A DNA stretch of 64,000 bases from contig NZ_LNQV01000019.1 in assembly GCF_001515305.1 (NCBI RefSeq), positions 1-64,000 on the forward strand. The letters run 5' to 3'. This document shows, one piece after another, positions 44,666 through 54,500 of the stretch. Under the pieces are notes generated by a model. It saw only the letters and a program-made list of their open reading frames with translations, did no database searches and was not told where the DNA came from. Every line of letters begins with the position of its first letter. Position 1 is the stretch's first letter. The position numbers were made by a program, and so were the translations under genes. The stretch comes from Aquitalea pelogenes. GTDB lineage: Bacteria > Pseudomonadota > Gammaproteobacteria > Burkholderiales > Chromobacteriaceae.

Positions 44666-45474
44666 CTAATAGCCCTGCTTGCTGGTGACAGATAAAGAAG
44701 AAGCGCGGAAACGTGCCAGGCTGGCCAGTGCCGCCTGACGCAGCAGCGGGATATCGATGCTGATGGCAATAAAGCTGCAACCCCACTCGGCATAACGGCG
44801 GGCATCCTGCTCATTGGGCGCCAGAATGCCGCAGGCCTTGCCCTGCGCCAGGCAGCTGTCAATGACGTGGCGGATGCTGTGCTGGACGTCGGCATGGCTG
44901 GCATTACCGGCGTGGCCCATGCTGGTGGATAAGTCGCCGGGCCGATAAAAATGGCATCCACCCCTTCCACAGCGGCGATCTGCGCCGCGTTTTCCACCCC
45001 GCGTGAAGATTCGATCTGCACCACCAGGCACAGTGCCTGATCGGCCTGCGGTATGTAATCCGCCACCGCATCCCAGCGGGTGGCACGAATCAGTCCGCCG
45101 CCGACACCACGTATCCCCGCTGGCGGGTAACGCATGGCCCGCACCAGCGCTGCGGCCTGTGCTGCGCTCTCCACCATCGGCACCATCAGGCTTTGCGCAC
45201 CGATATCCAGCACCTGCTTGATCAATGCCGGGTCGCCATGCGGGATGCGCACCACCGGATTGACGGGATAAGCCGCCAGCGCCTGTAGCTGTCCCAACAG
45301 CGTGGGCACGGTATTGGGCGCATGCTCGCCATCGAGCAGAATCCAGTCATGGCCGGTGGTCGCCAGGATTTCCGCGCTATAGGCGGAAGCCATGCCAGCC
45401 CAGATACCGTACAAGGGCGAAGAGGTGGGCATCTGCCTTAAGGCAAGTTTGAATTGATTACTTGGCAGTTGCAT
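44666..45474 (-). CDS. HpcH/HpaI-family aldolase, likely 2-keto-3-deoxy-L-rhamnonate aldolase (frameshift)
   Basis: About 269 residues when one base is restored. Class II aldolase family sequence: YGIWAGMASAYSAEILATTGHDWILLDGEHAPN with catalytic residues near the start, RGVGGGLIRATRWD, and metal-binding VVQIESSRGVENAAQIAAVEGVDAIFIGP. The frame is lost at FIGP because a C is missing near 44937; the next frame reads GDLSTSMGHAGNASHADVQ to the stop at 44666. ATG 45474 has TAGGAG upstream. In context it would cleave 2-keto-3-deoxy-L-rhamnonate to pyruvate and L-lactaldehyde. Its place at the end of the rhamnose operon supports this. Confidence 0.85.
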
Positions 45475-45483
45475 GGGCAACTC

Positions 45484-46251
45484 CTATTGCAGATTGACAT
45501 ACATGCCGCCATCCACCAGCAGGCTGGCCCCGGTGACATAACGCGCCAGGTCTGAGGCCAGGAACACCGCCGGACCGACCAGATCCTCCGGCTGTCCCAG
45601 CCGCCCCAGCGGGATGCGGTTTTGCATAGTGCTGCGCTTGTGCGGGTCGGCCAGATCCTCCCGGTTGATGTCGGTTTCTATGGTGCCCGGCAGCAAGGCA
45701 TTGCAGCGGATGCCAAACGGCCCCAAGGCAATGGCGCAGGACTGCATCAGCGACAGCAAACCGGCCTTGGTGGGGGTGTAGTGGGTTTGCATGCCACCGC
45801 CCACCAGGGCACTGATGGAGCTGACTGCAATGATGGCACCGCCTTCGCCCTGCTGCTGCATCTGCCTTGCGGCCGCCTGTACCGCAAAATAGGCACCGTT
45901 GAGATTGGTATTCACTGTGCGGTAATACGTCTCGTGCGGCATGTCCAGAAAGGCGTGGAAGGGACAGATGCCGGCATTGCTGATGAAGACATCCACCCCG
46001 CCCAGGCGCTCCACCGCCATGGCAATCAGCGCAGCACCGGTGTCGGGATCGGCAATATCACCCGCCTGATCGGCCACCTTGCGTCCCAGAACCTCAATCT
46101 GGTGACGCAACGTCAGGATGTCATCCGCACTACTGCGGCCACTGTGGCCCAGCATCACATCCGCCCCATGGCGGGCACAGCCCAGTGCAATGGCCCGCCC
46201 TATGCCACGGGACGCCCCGGTAATCACCACTCGCTTACCTGCTAACAACAT
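45484..46251 (-). CDS. L-rhamnose 1-dehydrogenase (short-chain dehydrogenase)
   Basis: A 255-residue SDR enzyme: NAD(P)-binding GASRGIG, NAGICPFHAFLDMP, catalytic YTPTK after SSISALVGGGMQTH, and the C-terminal ASLLVDGGMYVNLQ. It closely resembles the L-rhamnose 1-dehydrogenases known from Azotobacter and Sphingomonas as I recall them, particularly NAGICPFH and MQTHYTPTKAGLLSLMQSC. It would oxidise L-rhamnose to L-rhamnono-lactone, the first step of the non-phosphorylating route. GAGGAG precedes the ATG. Confidence 0.88.
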   Translation of the reverse strand: MLLAGKRVVITGASRGIGRAIALGCARHGADVMLGHSGRSSADDILTLRHQIEVLGRKVADQAGDIADPDTGAALIAMAVERLGGVDVFISNAGICPFHAFLDMPHETYYRTVNTNLNGAYFAVQAAARQMQQQGEGGAIIAVSSISALVGGGMQTHYTPTKAGLLSLMQSCAIALGPFGIRCNALLPGTIETDINREDLADPHKRSTMQNRIPLGRLGQPEDLVGPAVFLASDLARYVTGASLLVDGGMYVNLQ

Positions 46252-46377
46252 CGCTTTGTCTCCTCAGAAATACCGGCGATACCAGCCCGATGTGCGACAG
46301 CAAACCCTTGATCCCATGTCCATCACCGCAGGCCGGGGCCAAGGACAAATCCCGTTTTGCCAGCCGTGCTTAGCGCT

Positions 46378-46479
46378 GCTAACAAAACCTCGTAGAGAAC
46401 CCGAGCCAAGGCGCGCCGCCGCAGACAGTACGAGGCGTTCGGCAAGGCGGCGCAACGCTGGAGCGGGGGTTTTGTTAGC
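46378..46479. repeat. Dispersed palindromic element, copy A
   Basis: A 102-bp imperfect palindrome with outer 12-bp arms GCTAACAAAACC (46378-46389) and GGTTTTGTTAGC (46468-46479), and inner arms GGCGCGCCGCC and GGCGGCGC. The reverse complement is highly similar to copy B at 55680-55777. It lies between rhaT and the rhamnose dehydrogenase gene, right after the rhaT stop, in the 233-base gap. Confidence 0.75.
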
Positions 46480-46484
46480 GAGTC

Positions 46485-47543
46485 TTAATGGACGGCACTA
46501 CCAAAACCCACCATGCCGATGGCGGCAATGATGACCACAATGCCCAGCAACAGGATGCGGCGTGTCTGCCGCGCAGTGCCGCGCCACTCGCCCAGGCAGA
46601 CACCCCACAGATTGGAAATCAGGATGATGAAAGACATGTGCAGCACCCATGAGCTGGTGGGGTTATGCAAGCGGCTTTCGCCCATGCCATAAAAGAAGAA
46701 CTGCAGATACCACAGCAAGCCACCCAGCGCGCACAGCAGGTAGTTGCGCAGCAAGGGGGTGTTGCGATTGACGAATTCGCCCAGACTGCGACGGCGCAAG
46801 GACAGGTGCAGACACCACAACGCATTGGTGGTGAGGCCACCGAGCATGATGACGGCAAAGGTCAGATTGTTCATGAACAGGGAATTGGCACCGTGCGCCA
46901 CCGCGGCCAAGGCCAGTGGTTTGCCCGCATTGATGCCATAGCTGAAGCAGGCACTCAGGCAACCGGACACCAGCGCAACGGCGATGCCCTTTTTCATGTT
47001 GAATTCCCTGACCGCACTTTGCTTGGTTGCCAGATCGACTTCGCGCTCCTTGCGCATGCCGGCCACCCCGCACAACACGATGCCGATCAGCGAGCCCAGC
47101 ACGCCCAGCAGCACCATCTGCCCGCCGCTGCTGAGCAGCATCTGGCTCTGGCGCAAACCATCCTCGCGGCCAAACAGGTCATTGAACAACGGCGGCATCA
47201 GGGCACCCAGGGCGGATGTCAGGCCCATGATGATGGACATGCCCAGCGACAGGCCGATATAGCGCATGGCCAGGCCAAAGGTGAGGCCACCGATGCCCCA
47301 TAACACGCCGAAGAAGTAAGTCCAGCCCAGTGTCCCGCTGTCGGCCGCCTCAAGGATGGAAGCAAAACCCGGAATGGTCAGCGCAATGGCCAGCCACGGG
47401 GCAATCAGCCAGGAAAACAAGCCGCCCAGCAGCCAGAAGTTTTCCCAGGACCACAGCCGCACGCTGCGATACGGCAGATAAAAACTGGCGGACGAAAACG
47501 AGCCGATGAAATGAAACAACAGGCCCAGCAGAATGATGGCCAT
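46485..47543 (-). CDS. rhaT: L-rhamnose/H+ symporter RhaT
   Basis: A 352-residue inner-membrane transporter with ten hydrophobic segments. It aligns along its length with E. coli RhaT: LFHFIGSFSSASFYLPYRSVRLWSWE at the start, FGLAMRYIGLSLGMSI, EFNMKKGIAVALVSGCLSACFSYGINAGKP, LGGLLWYLQFFFYGMGESR. It brings in L-rhamnose with protons. The start at 47543 is four bases after the lactonase stop. Confidence 0.92.
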   Translation of the reverse strand: MAIILLGLLFHFIGSFSSASFYLPYRSVRLWSWENFWLLGGLFSWLIAPWLAIALTIPGFASILEAADSGTLGWTYFFGVLWGIGGLTFGLAMRYIGLSLGMSIIMGLTSALGALMPPLFNDLFGREDGLRQSQMLLSSGGQMVLLGVLGSLIGIVLCGVAGMRKEREVDLATKQSAVREFNMKKGIAVALVSGCLSACFSYGINAGKPLALAAVAHGANSLFMNNLTFAVIMLGGLTTNALWCLHLSLRRRSLGEFVNRNTPLLRNYLLCALGGLLWYLQFFFYGMGESRLHNPTSSWVLHMSFIILISNLWGVCLGEWRGTARQTRRILLLGIVVIIAAIGMVGFGSAVH

Positions 47544-47547
47544 CTGG

Positions 47548-48447
47548 CTAGTCTCCCAATTGGTAAAAACGCCAGGCGTTGTCGGCAAACATGGCACGCC
47601 GCTCATGTGCCGCTGCCTGCGCCAGCAAGTTGTCATAGGCCTGCCACAGCCTGCGGTAGGAGGTGTACAGGCTGCACACCGGGAAATTGGAAGCAAACAT
47701 GCAGCGTGCGCTGCCGAAGGCGTCGATGGCCTCGTACACCAGCGGCCGCAGACTGTCCTCGGTCCAGTGGTGGTCGAGCATGCCGAAACCGCTCAGCTTT
47801 ACCTGCACATTCGGGCAGGCTGCCAGGGCACGCATGCCATCCCGCCACGCGCGCCAGCCGGCAGGGGCATGGCGATCCACATACATGCCGGCATGATTCA
47901 GCGCAAAGCGCACCGCCGGATAACGCCTGGCCAGCGCAGCAGCTTCCTGCATTTGTGAGGGGTAGATTTGCAATTCGAAGATCAGGCCGTGGCGTTCCAG
48001 CAAGGCCATCCCGCACTGCCATTGCGCCTCGCGCATGTAGTGGCGGCCCACATAGTCGAACTGCGGGTCGGCATGCACGTTGAGAATCTGCCGCACGCCA
48101 CGTACGCGGGTGGAAGCTGCCAGTTGCCGGGCAAGCTGATCCGCCACCTGAGGGTTGGCCAAATCGAGAAAAGGCAGCAAAGCAACTGGCAAGGTATCGC
48201 CGGACAAGTCGAGCATGTGTTCCAGTTGGCGGGTTTCCTCCAGCGCATCCGTCGCATTGGCTTCGATATGCACCACGCCCGCCAGCTCGATATCGGCCTG
48301 CTCGGCCAGCTGTCTCAGGTCCGGCAACAGGAAGTCACGTGCCAGCGCGGCGTAATCACCCAGCAGATTGGGCTTGCGCCGGGTCAGCCAGGGGTACTGC
48401 CCTCCCCCCAGCCACCAGAAATGGCAATGGGCGTCTACGATGCGCAT
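47548..48447 (-). CDS. Amidohydrolase-family L-rhamnono/fucono-lactonase
   Basis: A 299-residue TIM-barrel amidohydrolase of the COG3618 type. It begins with the metal motif DAHCHFWWLGGGQYPWL, has HIEANATDALEET in the middle and NHAGMYVD and SNFPV late. Family members hydrolyse sugar lactones such as L-fuconolactone and L-rhamnonolactone. The neighbouring rhamnose genes point to L-rhamnono-lactone. The start at 48447 overlaps rhaM by 13 bases. Confidence 0.87.
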   Translation of the reverse strand: MRIVDAHCHFWWLGGGQYPWLTRRKPNLLGDYAALARDFLLPDLRQLAEQADIELAGVVHIEANATDALEETRQLEHMLDLSGDTLPVALLPFLDLANPQVADQLARQLAASTRVRGVRQILNVHADPQFDYVGRHYMREAQWQCGMALLERHGLIFELQIYPSQMQEAAALARRYPAVRFALNHAGMYVDRHAPAGWRAWRDGMRALAACPNVQVKLSGFGMLDHHWTEDSLRPLVYEAIDAFGSARCMFASNFPVCSLYTSYRRLWQAYDNLLAQAAAHERRAMFADNAWRFYQLGD

Positions 48448-48794
48448 GGCGGCCCCTCCCCCGTACTCAGCACAAACATGCTGCACAAGCCTACCTGTAC
48501 CGGCGAAAGGTCTGGCTGGGTCACCATGATGTCGGCCATATAGGCCCACCATTGCTGCATCACCGGCAGGCTGGGCAGGTCAGCCAGCCGGCCGGGCTGC
48601 CGGCAATACAGCACGGCAAACAAGGCGTCATCATTGTCATCATGAAAAATGCGGTACTCGACAATGCCGGCATCCAGTAGCGCGGTTTTCAGTTCCGGCC
48701 AGATGGCGGCATGGCGCCGTTGATATTCCTCGGCTTGCCCCGGAAACAACTGCATGCGGAAAGCCAGGGTGCAAAGTGCTTGTCCATGTGTCAT
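48435..48794 (-). CDS. rhaM: L-rhamnose mutarotase
   Basis: A 119-residue enzyme, close in sequence to E. coli RhaM: AFRMQLFPGQAEEYQRRHAAIWPEL, then YRIFHD, and QQWWAYMADIM with conserved His, Tyr and Trp pair. It interconverts rhamnose anomers and is found only with L-rhamnose catabolism, so it identifies the cluster's sugar. It starts one base after rhmD ends. Confidence 0.93.
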   Translation of the reverse strand: MTHGQALCTLAFRMQLFPGQAEEYQRRHAAIWPELKTALLDAGIVEYRIFHDDNDDALFAVLYCRQPGRLADLPSLPVMQQWWAYMADIMVTQPDLSPVQVGLCSMFVLSTGEGPPCAS

Positions 48795-48795
48795 C

Positions 48796-49995
48796 TCAGC
48801 CTCCCGGCGTGTGCAGGTAGGGGCGATGCAAGGCGCAGGCGGGATTAAGCTCCACGCCGAATCCGGGACGGTCCAGCCGCGATACCGGCATGCGGCCGTT
48901 TTCCGGCACCGGCTCGTGCAATAGCTGTGGACTGAACATCGGCACCACCCGATCGGCCTGCGGTGCCATCATCAGGAATTCGGCAAACGGGCTGTTATGA
49001 CGGGTGGCGACAAAGTGATAGCTGTACACGCTGGAGCCATGCGGAATCACCAGCGCCTGATGCGCATCGGCCAGTGCCGAGATTTTCAACAGCTCGGTAA
49101 TGCCGCCACACCAGCCGACATCGGGCTGGATGATGTCGCAGCAGCCCATTTCCAGCAGCATGCGAAAGCCCCAGCGCGTGGCCTCGTGCTCGCCGGTGGT
49201 GCACAACATGCCCGGCGGCAATTGCTGCCGCAAGGCGGCATAGCCCCAGTAATCGTCCGGCGGCAGTGCTTCTTCTATCCATTTCAGGCCAAACGCCGCT
49301 GCCGCCTGTGCCAGACGGGTGGCGTAGTTCAGGTCCAGGCTCATCCAGCAGTCAACCATCAGCCAAAAGTCCGGGCCTACCCGCTCGCGCATGCTGGCCA
49401 GCAAGGCCAGGTTTTTTTGCAGGCCGTCCTCCCCCTCTGCCGGCCCGTGGTGCAGCGGCATTTTCCCGCCGATGAATCCCATTTCGCGGGCGAGGTCTGG
49501 CCGTGCGCCGGTGGCATAAAACTGCAGCTCGTCCCGCACCGCACCGCCCAGCAACTGGTACACCGGCTCCTGCCGCACCTTGCCCAGCAAATCCCACAAG
49601 GCCAGGTCCACCCCGGAAATGGCGTTGAGCACCAGGCCCTTGCGTCCGTAAAACAGGGTGCCGTGGTACATCTGGTCCCAGATGCGCTCGATATCGCAAA
49701 CCCGGGCCCCTTCCACGAAACGCGCCAGATGGCGCTCGACGATGAAAGCTGCCGGTTCGCCGCCTGTCGTCACGGCAAAGCCGACATTGCCGGCGCTGTC
49801 TTCCACCTCCACCACCAGCGTGCCCAGCACATTGATGCCAAAGCTGCGTCGGCTCTGCCGGTAGGCAGGGTATTTGGACATCGGCGTGGCGATGTGGTCG
49901 TCAATCCAGTGGCCATCGGCCTGATCGTGATAATCCGCACCACCACCTTGCAAGGTAAAGGCACGGACGTGTTTGATGACTGGCATTTGCTTCAT
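48796..49995 (-). CDS. rhmD: L-rhamnonate dehydratase
   Basis: A 399-residue enolase-superfamily enzyme. Close to E. coli RhmD over its length: [86 protein letters not shown], and [18 protein letters not shown] with the metal-ligand Asp and following His region [13 protein letters not shown]. It dehydrates L-rhamnonate to 2-keto-3-deoxy-L-rhamnonate. First gene of the operon, start 49995 with GGAGCAG upstream. Confidence 0.95.
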   Translation of the reverse strand: MKQMPVIKHVRAFTLQGGGADYHDQADGHWIDDHIATPMSKYPAYRQSRRSFGINVLGTLVVEVEDSAGNVGFAVTTGGEPAAFIVERHLARFVEGARVCDIERIWDQMYHGTLFYGRKGLVLNAISGVDLALWDLLGKVRQEPVYQLLGGAVRDELQFYATGARPDLAREMGFIGGKMPLHHGPAEGEDGLQKNLALLASMRERVGPDFWLMVDCWMSLDLNYATRLAQAAAAFGLKWIEEALPPDDYWGYAALRQQLPPGMLCTTGEHEATRWGFRMLLEMGCCDIIQPDVGWCGGITELLKISALADAHQALVIPHGSSVYSYHFVATRHNSPFAEFLMMAPQADRVVPMFSPQLLHEPVPENGRMPVSRLDRPGFGVELNPACALHRPYLHTPGG

Positions 49996-50015
49996 GGTGA
50001 ACTGCTCCGACGTTG

Positions 50016-50055
50016 AATATCCGAATCCAAACTGATCAGAAAAAACCAATATCCG
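50016..50055. promoter_or_regulatory. Candidate operator: two direct AATATCCG repeats
   Basis: AATATCCG occurs at 50016-50023 and 50048-50055, 32 bases apart (about three helical turns), in the divergent region between rhmD and the LysR gene. This spacing would place a regulator on one helix face. Tentative. Confidence 0.3.
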
Positions 50056-50270
50056 GGATGAATTTACTGGAATGACTTGCGAAATTAATCTCAGCCAATA
50101 ATAAAACCGACATAAGAATATTCACCCCATTCAATCAGGAATTATCTTTATTTTCTTTGGTAAATATCAGGCCATTGATGACAATCAGAAAATAAGCGGC
50201 AGCAGCAAAACTACGACATACTCGCAGAACCATCCAATTACATTTAATTAACTGGCAATACCTTCTGCTT

Positions 50271-51215
50271 ATGGATAAAACTGCCATGCTGCCAGCAACA
50301 CAGCACCGTCATTTACTGCAACGCCTGCGTTACAAGCATTTGCAAATGTTGGTGTTATTGGGGAATAACCAGAATATGAAACGGACGGCGGAAGGCATGC
50401 ATATGTCGCAACCAGCTGCCAGCCGCATGCTGCAGGAAATCGAGGATATGTTTGATTGCCAGCTGTTTGACCGCCTGCCACATGGCATGCGCCCCACGGC
50501 ACTGGGCGTGGTGTTGGTCAAATTTGCCACCCGCAGCCTGCACCACCTGGAAGGCTGCATGCAGACGCTGGCAGTGCAGAAGAAAGAAGGCTTTGGCTAC
50601 TTGTCAGTGGGTGCCATCATGGGTGCGGCACCCGAGCGGGTCATGGCGGCGATTGCACGTTTGAAACAGGAAAGGCCCCGCCTGTGCATCCGCGTGATGG
50701 GAGACACCAGCGACGAAGTGATCCGCCTGCTGGAACAAGGACGCATCGACCTGGCCATTGCCCGGCGCAGCGCGAAAACCGAAGATGCGGCTTTTGATTT
50801 TTGGCCAATGGGTAATGAAGTATTGCGACTGGTGGTGGCTAAACACCATGTGTTATTGCAACAGCAACATATCGAATTGCCGGTATTACTACGAGACTGG
50901 CCATGGATATTACAAGCACCCAGCAGTCCAGCACGCATGGCATTGGAGCAATATCTGCTGCACGCCGCACTGCCCTTGCCCGGCAATATCATCGAGAGCA
51001 ATTCGGTTTACTCCATGCTGCAACTGATTCAACGCACCAATGCGGTGATGCTGTTAGCGGAATCTGCCATGTCAGACTATCTGGAGATGGGCATCGTGCA
51101 GATATTGCCAATCAAGGTAGACATACCACTCCCTCCTTTTGGCATCTTGACGCGCAAGCATGAACCACTTAGTGCCGAACAACAGGATTTCATTTCATAC
51201 CTGCATCAATCCTGA
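50271..51215 (+). CDS. LysR-family transcriptional regulator of the rhamnose cluster
   Basis: A 314-residue LysR-type protein. N-terminal helix-turn-helix RYKHLQMLVLLGNNQNMKRTAEGMHMSQPAASRMLQEIEDMFDCQLFDRLPHGMRPTALG (about 18-75), then a substrate-binding domain. The N-terminal form LLQRLRYKHLQMLV is of the GbpR-like subgroup that regulates sugar uptake genes. It is divergent from rhmD, the usual layout for a LysR activator of its neighbouring operon, suggesting rhamnose or a catabolite as inducer. Bases at 50740-51200 are more AT-rich than neighbours. Confidence 0.85.
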   Translation: MDKTAMLPATQHRHLLQRLRYKHLQMLVLLGNNQNMKRTAEGMHMSQPAASRMLQEIEDMFDCQLFDRLPHGMRPTALGVVLVKFATRSLHHLEGCMQTLAVQKKEGFGYLSVGAIMGAAPERVMAAIARLKQERPRLCIRVMGDTSDEVIRLLEQGRIDLAIARRSAKTEDAAFDFWPMGNEVLRLVVAKHHVLLQQQHIELPVLLRDWPWILQAPSSPARMALEQYLLHAALPLPGNIIESNSVYSMLQLIQRTNAVMLLAESAMSDYLEMGIVQILPIKVDIPLPPFGILTRKHEPLSAEQQDFISYLHQS

Positions 51216-51243
51216 ACCATGACCACCACATGGCAGTAAAAGA

Positions 51244-51266
51244 AAAAGCCTCCGTGTGGAGGCTTT
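51244..51266 (-). terminator. Terminator after the YecA-type gene
   Basis: AAAGCCTCC-GTGT-GGAGGCTTT; on the minus strand TTTTTCTTTT follows. Confidence 0.85.
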
Positions 51267-51305
51267 CAGGTAGGGCATTCACCAGCCCGCAGACCGGCAG
51301 AAAAC

Positions 51306-51977
51306 TCAGTTGCTGCCGCAGCAGGCCTTGTACTTCTTGCCGCTACCGCAGGGGCAAGGGTCGTTGCGGCCCACCTTTTCGCCTTCACGGCGTACGGTGG
51401 CCGGAGCCTGTGCCTTGGCGCGCCAGTAGTTGAATACGGCAATCAGGGCCTCTGGCAGCTGTTCCTTGCAGTCTTCCTTTTCCTCGTCGGTAAAGGTGAC
51501 CAGGTCTTCTCCGTCTTCTTCCTCGAACATGCCGCCCAGCACCAGAATCGGCATCAGCAGGTCTTCGAAGCCTTCATCGTCCGCTGCTTCGAACCAGTCG
51601 GTATCCACCACGTCCAGCGCGTACAGATAGGCATTGCACCACGGCCAGTAGTCGGCTTCATCGTCGTCGCCGTCTTCGTCGGCGTACAGGATCAGGTCCA
51701 GTTCGCGGCCATCGGCCAGCACATGGGCGGTAACATCAAACAGCTTTTGCAGCAGGGCTTCCAGCTCCGCCTGTTCTTCGGCATTTTCAAAAGCCGGGGC
51801 ATCGCCCAGCACTTCAGCCAGCCACATGCTGCGGTCGGCGACATCCGGTCCGCTGGCCAGCGCGGCAAAGAAGCCTTGTACTTCGTCCGGGCGCATGGTG
51901 CTGCCACTGATCGACAGGGGCGTCAGCAACTGTTCCAGCCGGGCCAGATCGGCGTCATTGAATACGATATCAGTCAT
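51306..51977 (-). CDS. YecA/YgfB-family (UPF0149) protein with SEC-C motif
   Basis: A 223-residue very acidic protein. The UPF0149 domain fills most of it ([29 protein letters not shown]). The C-terminus carries the zinc-binding SEC-C motif [19 protein letters not shown], as in SecA and YecA. YecA is thought to act with SecA or on nascent chains; the role here is inferred only from the motif. Confidence 0.92.
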   Translation of the reverse strand: MTDIVFNDADLARLEQLLTPLSISGSTMRPDEVQGFFAALASGPDVADRSMWLAEVLGDAPAFENAEEQAELEALLQKLFDVTAHVLADGRELDLILYADEDGDDDEADYWPWCNAYLYALDVVDTDWFEAADDEGFEDLLMPILVLGGMFEEEDGEDLVTFTDEEKEDCKEQLPEALIAVFNYWRAKAQAPATVRREGEKVGRNDPCPCGSGKKYKACCGSN

Positions 51978-52018
51978 GGTGCGCTCCTAGCGGTCAGATT
52001 GAATGGGCGCATTGTAGC

Positions 52019-52043
52019 GAAAAAAGCCCCGGCTCGCCGGGGC
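52019..52043 (-). terminator. Terminator after the acyl-CoA synthetase gene
   Basis: GCCCCGG-CTCG-CCGGGGC stem, followed on the minus strand by a T run, 30 bases after the stop. Confidence 0.85.
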
Positions 52044-52073
52044 CTGTGCATACAAAGTTTGATCCATCTGCGT

Positions 52074-53762
52074 TTACGCAGTCTGACTGTCGTTCAGCCC
52101 CAGTTTTTCCTTCATTTGCTGGCGCATGACAAACTTCTGGATCTTGCCGGTAATGGTCATGGGAAAGCTGTCGACAAATTCGATGTAGCGCGGAATCTTG
52201 TAATGGGCGATCTGGCCCTGGCAAAAGGCACGCATATCCTCGATGCTGGCCTGTTCGCCATCGCGCAGCTTGATCCAGGCACACAGTTCCTCGCCAAAGC
52301 GGTCGTCCGGCACGCCAATCACCTGCACTTCCTGAATCTTGGGATGACGGTAGAAGAACTCCTCCACCTCTCGCGGGTAGATGTTTTCGCCGCCGCGAAT
52401 CACCATGTCCTTCACCCGGCCCACGATATTCACATAACCCTCGGCATCCATCACTGCCAAGTCTCCGCTGTGCATCCAGCCGGAACGGTCGATGGAGTCG
52501 GCGGTTTTCTGCGGGTCGTCCCAATAGCCCAGCATTACCGAATAGCCACGGGTCAGCAGCTCCCCGGTTTCGCCATGCGGCACGATGTGGCCATCGTTAT
52601 CGACAATCTTGACCTCCACATGCGGATGCACCTGCCCTACGGTAGACACGCGCTTGTCCAGCGGGGTGTCGGCACTGCTCTGGAAGCTGAGCGGGCTGGT
52701 TTCCGTCATGCCGTAGCCAATGGTGACTTGCGACATGTGCATCAGGGTAGTGACGCGCTTCATCACCTCGATGGGACAAGGGCTGCCGGCCATCACGCCG
52801 GTGCGCAGGCTGGACAGGTCGAATTGCGCGAACTGGGCGTGGTCCAGCAAACCGATGAACATGGTGGGCACCCCATGCAGCGCGGTACAGCGTTCTTCCT
52901 GCACGGTTTGCAGCACGCTGAGTGCATCGAAGCTTTCTGCCGGGAACACCATGCATGCCCCATGCGTGAGGCAGGTAAGCGTGCCCAGCACCATGCCGAA
53001 ACAGTGGTACAGCGGCACCGGGATGCACAGCCGGTCGGCCGGACTGAAACCCATGGCCTGTCCGGTAAAGAAGGCGTTATTGAGAATATTGTGATGCGAC
53101 AGCGTAGCCCCCTTGGGGCTGCCGGTGGTGCCGGAGGTGAACTGGATGTTGATGGCATCATCGAATTGCAGGCGATCACCCAACTGCTGCAAAGCCATCC
53201 GCTCGGCTGGGGTCGGTTCGGACAACAGTTCGGCAAACCCCAGCATGCCCGGCGTGGCCTGCTGGCCCATACGGATCACCCATTCCAGCTGCGGCATGCG
53301 GGCGGCCTTGAGCTGACCGGGCTGGCTGCCTGCCAATTCAGGCAGCAAGTCTTGCAGCATCTCGATGTAATTGCTGCTCTTGAAGCTGGGCGAAGCAATC
53401 AGGGCGCGGCAACCTACCTTGTTAATCGCATATTCCAGCTCGGCACGGCGGTAAGCCGGGTTGATATTCACCAGCACCAGCCCGGCCTTGGCGGTGGCAA
53501 ACTGCGTCAGCACCCATTCGGCGTTGTTCTGTGACCAGATGCCGATGCGCTCGCCCGGCTCAAGGCCAAGGCGCATCAGGCTGCACGCCATCCGGTCCAC
53601 TTGCTCCTGTAACTGGGCATAACTCCAGCGTATGCCTTGCTGGCGTACCACCAGGGCGTCCCGCTGGGCGTGGTGCTGGCAGGCTTCGTCAAACATCTGG
53701 CCGATGGTCTTGCCAATCAGTGGCTGCTGACTGGCTCCGTGCACGTAGCTGGCGTGCTGCAT
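52074..53762 (-). CDS. AMP-forming acyl-CoA synthetase of the LiuR regulon
   Basis: A 562-residue ATP-dependent acyl-CoA ligase. AMP-binding P-loop [26 protein letters not shown], the hinge [16 protein letters not shown] and the C-terminal catalytic Lys in [11 protein letters not shown] are all in place. No signal peptide. Substrate is likely a branched short/medium acyl such as isovalerate or a fatty acid. It is divergent from liuR with the TTACGTAAACGTAA site between, a usual arrangement for LiuR-controlled synthetase genes, so it may feed isovalerate into the pathway. The start at 53762 is taken over the upstream frame by family likeness. Confidence 0.9.
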   Translation of the reverse strand: MQHASYVHGASQQPLIGKTIGQMFDEACQHHAQRDALVVRQQGIRWSYAQLQEQVDRMACSLMRLGLEPGERIGIWSQNNAEWVLTQFATAKAGLVLVNINPAYRRAELEYAINKVGCRALIASPSFKSSNYIEMLQDLLPELAGSQPGQLKAARMPQLEWVIRMGQQATPGMLGFAELLSEPTPAERMALQQLGDRLQFDDAINIQFTSGTTGSPKGATLSHHNILNNAFFTGQAMGFSPADRLCIPVPLYHCFGMVLGTLTCLTHGACMVFPAESFDALSVLQTVQEERCTALHGVPTMFIGLLDHAQFAQFDLSSLRTGVMAGSPCPIEVMKRVTTLMHMSQVTIGYGMTETSPLSFQSSADTPLDKRVSTVGQVHPHVEVKIVDNDGHIVPHGETGELLTRGYSVMLGYWDDPQKTADSIDRSGWMHSGDLAVMDAEGYVNIVGRVKDMVIRGGENIYPREVEEFFYRHPKIQEVQVIGVPDDRFGEELCAWIKLRDGEQASIEDMRAFCQGQIAHYKIPRYIEFVDSFPMTITGKIQKFVMRQQMKEKLGLNDSQTA

Positions 53763-53873
53763 TGTGTGTCTCCTTGTTGTGGTCTCTTTATCCGGATGCG
53801 TCGTTTCCCTTGCGACGGCAGCCACGCTGCATGGCGCGGCCCATTTTTCTGGCATTAATCCCACAAGTTGACG

Positions 53874-53889
53874 ATTACGTAAACGTAAT
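53874..53889. promoter_or_regulatory. LiuR-like operator, copy 1
   Basis: ATTACGTAAACGTAAT, an almost perfect palindrome, between the divergent acyl-CoA synthetase and liuR genes. The core TTACGTAAACGTAA recurs at 54406-54419. Confidence 0.75.
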
Positions 53890-53956
53890 ACGTCTATCAT
53901 GATGAGAAGCCGTGGGAAAAACGCTACAATCCGTATAAATACTGAAAGCAGATACC

Positions 53957-54361
53957 ATGACAGAACAGGAAGTCTTCACCATTTCGGATCTGGCGCGTGA
54001 TTTTGACGTCACACTGCGCACCATCCGCTTTTACGAGGAACAAGGGCTGATCGAGCCGCAACGCGATGGCCGCCAGCGCGTATTCACCCGCCGCGACCGC
54101 GCCCGCCTGCGGCTTATCCTGCGTGGCAAGCGCATTGGCCTGTCCTTGTCGGAAATACGCGAAATCATTGATCTGTATGATCTGGCCCGCGATGAAGCCA
54201 GCCAGTCGCTCAAGCTGCTGCACTTGCTGGTGGCCCGGCGCGAACAGCTGGAAGAACAGCGGCGTGACATCGACGTGGTGCTGGCGGAAATCGATGCGCT
54301 GGAAAAACACTGCCGTGGCGTGATCGACCAGATGACCACCAAGGCCGACAACCCCGCCTGA
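53957..54361 (+). CDS. liuR: MerR-family regulator LiuR of leucine/isovalerate catabolism
   Basis: A 134-residue MerR-type regulator: the winged helix-turn-helix [45 protein letters not shown] at the N-terminus and a coiled-coil dimer helix after it (about 75-120). There are no Cys ligand clusters, so it is not a metal sensor of the MerR type. Position next to liuA and the paired palindromic sites fit LiuR, which represses branched-chain acyl-CoA genes until an intermediate is present. Confidence 0.92.
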   Translation: MTEQEVFTISDLARDFDVTLRTIRFYEEQGLIEPQRDGRQRVFTRRDRARLRLILRGKRIGLSLSEIREIIDLYDLARDEASQSLKLLHLLVARREQLEEQRRDIDVVLAEIDALEKHCRGVIDQMTTKADNPA

Positions 54362-54363
54362 AC

Positions 54364-54387
54364 ACCTGCCCTCGTGCAGGTTTTTTT
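54364..54387 (+). terminator. Terminator after liuR
   Basis: ACCTGC-CCTCGT-GCAGGT followed by seven T's: liuR ends here and liuA starts a new transcript from its own operator region. Confidence 0.9.
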
Positions 54388-54404
54388 ACCACACCATATT
54401 GACG

Positions 54405-54420
54405 CTTACGTAAACGTAAT
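54405..54420. promoter_or_regulatory. LiuR-like operator, copy 2
   Basis: TTACGTAAACGTAA at 54406-54419, identical in core to the first copy, lying 80 bases before liuA and after the liuR terminator. Confidence 0.75.
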
Positions 54421-54500
54421 TCAATATTCAAAGCAGTAAGGCAACCATCACAATAGCCTGTCAGGCACAGCCGCCACGACCGGCACCGAGGAGAAACACC

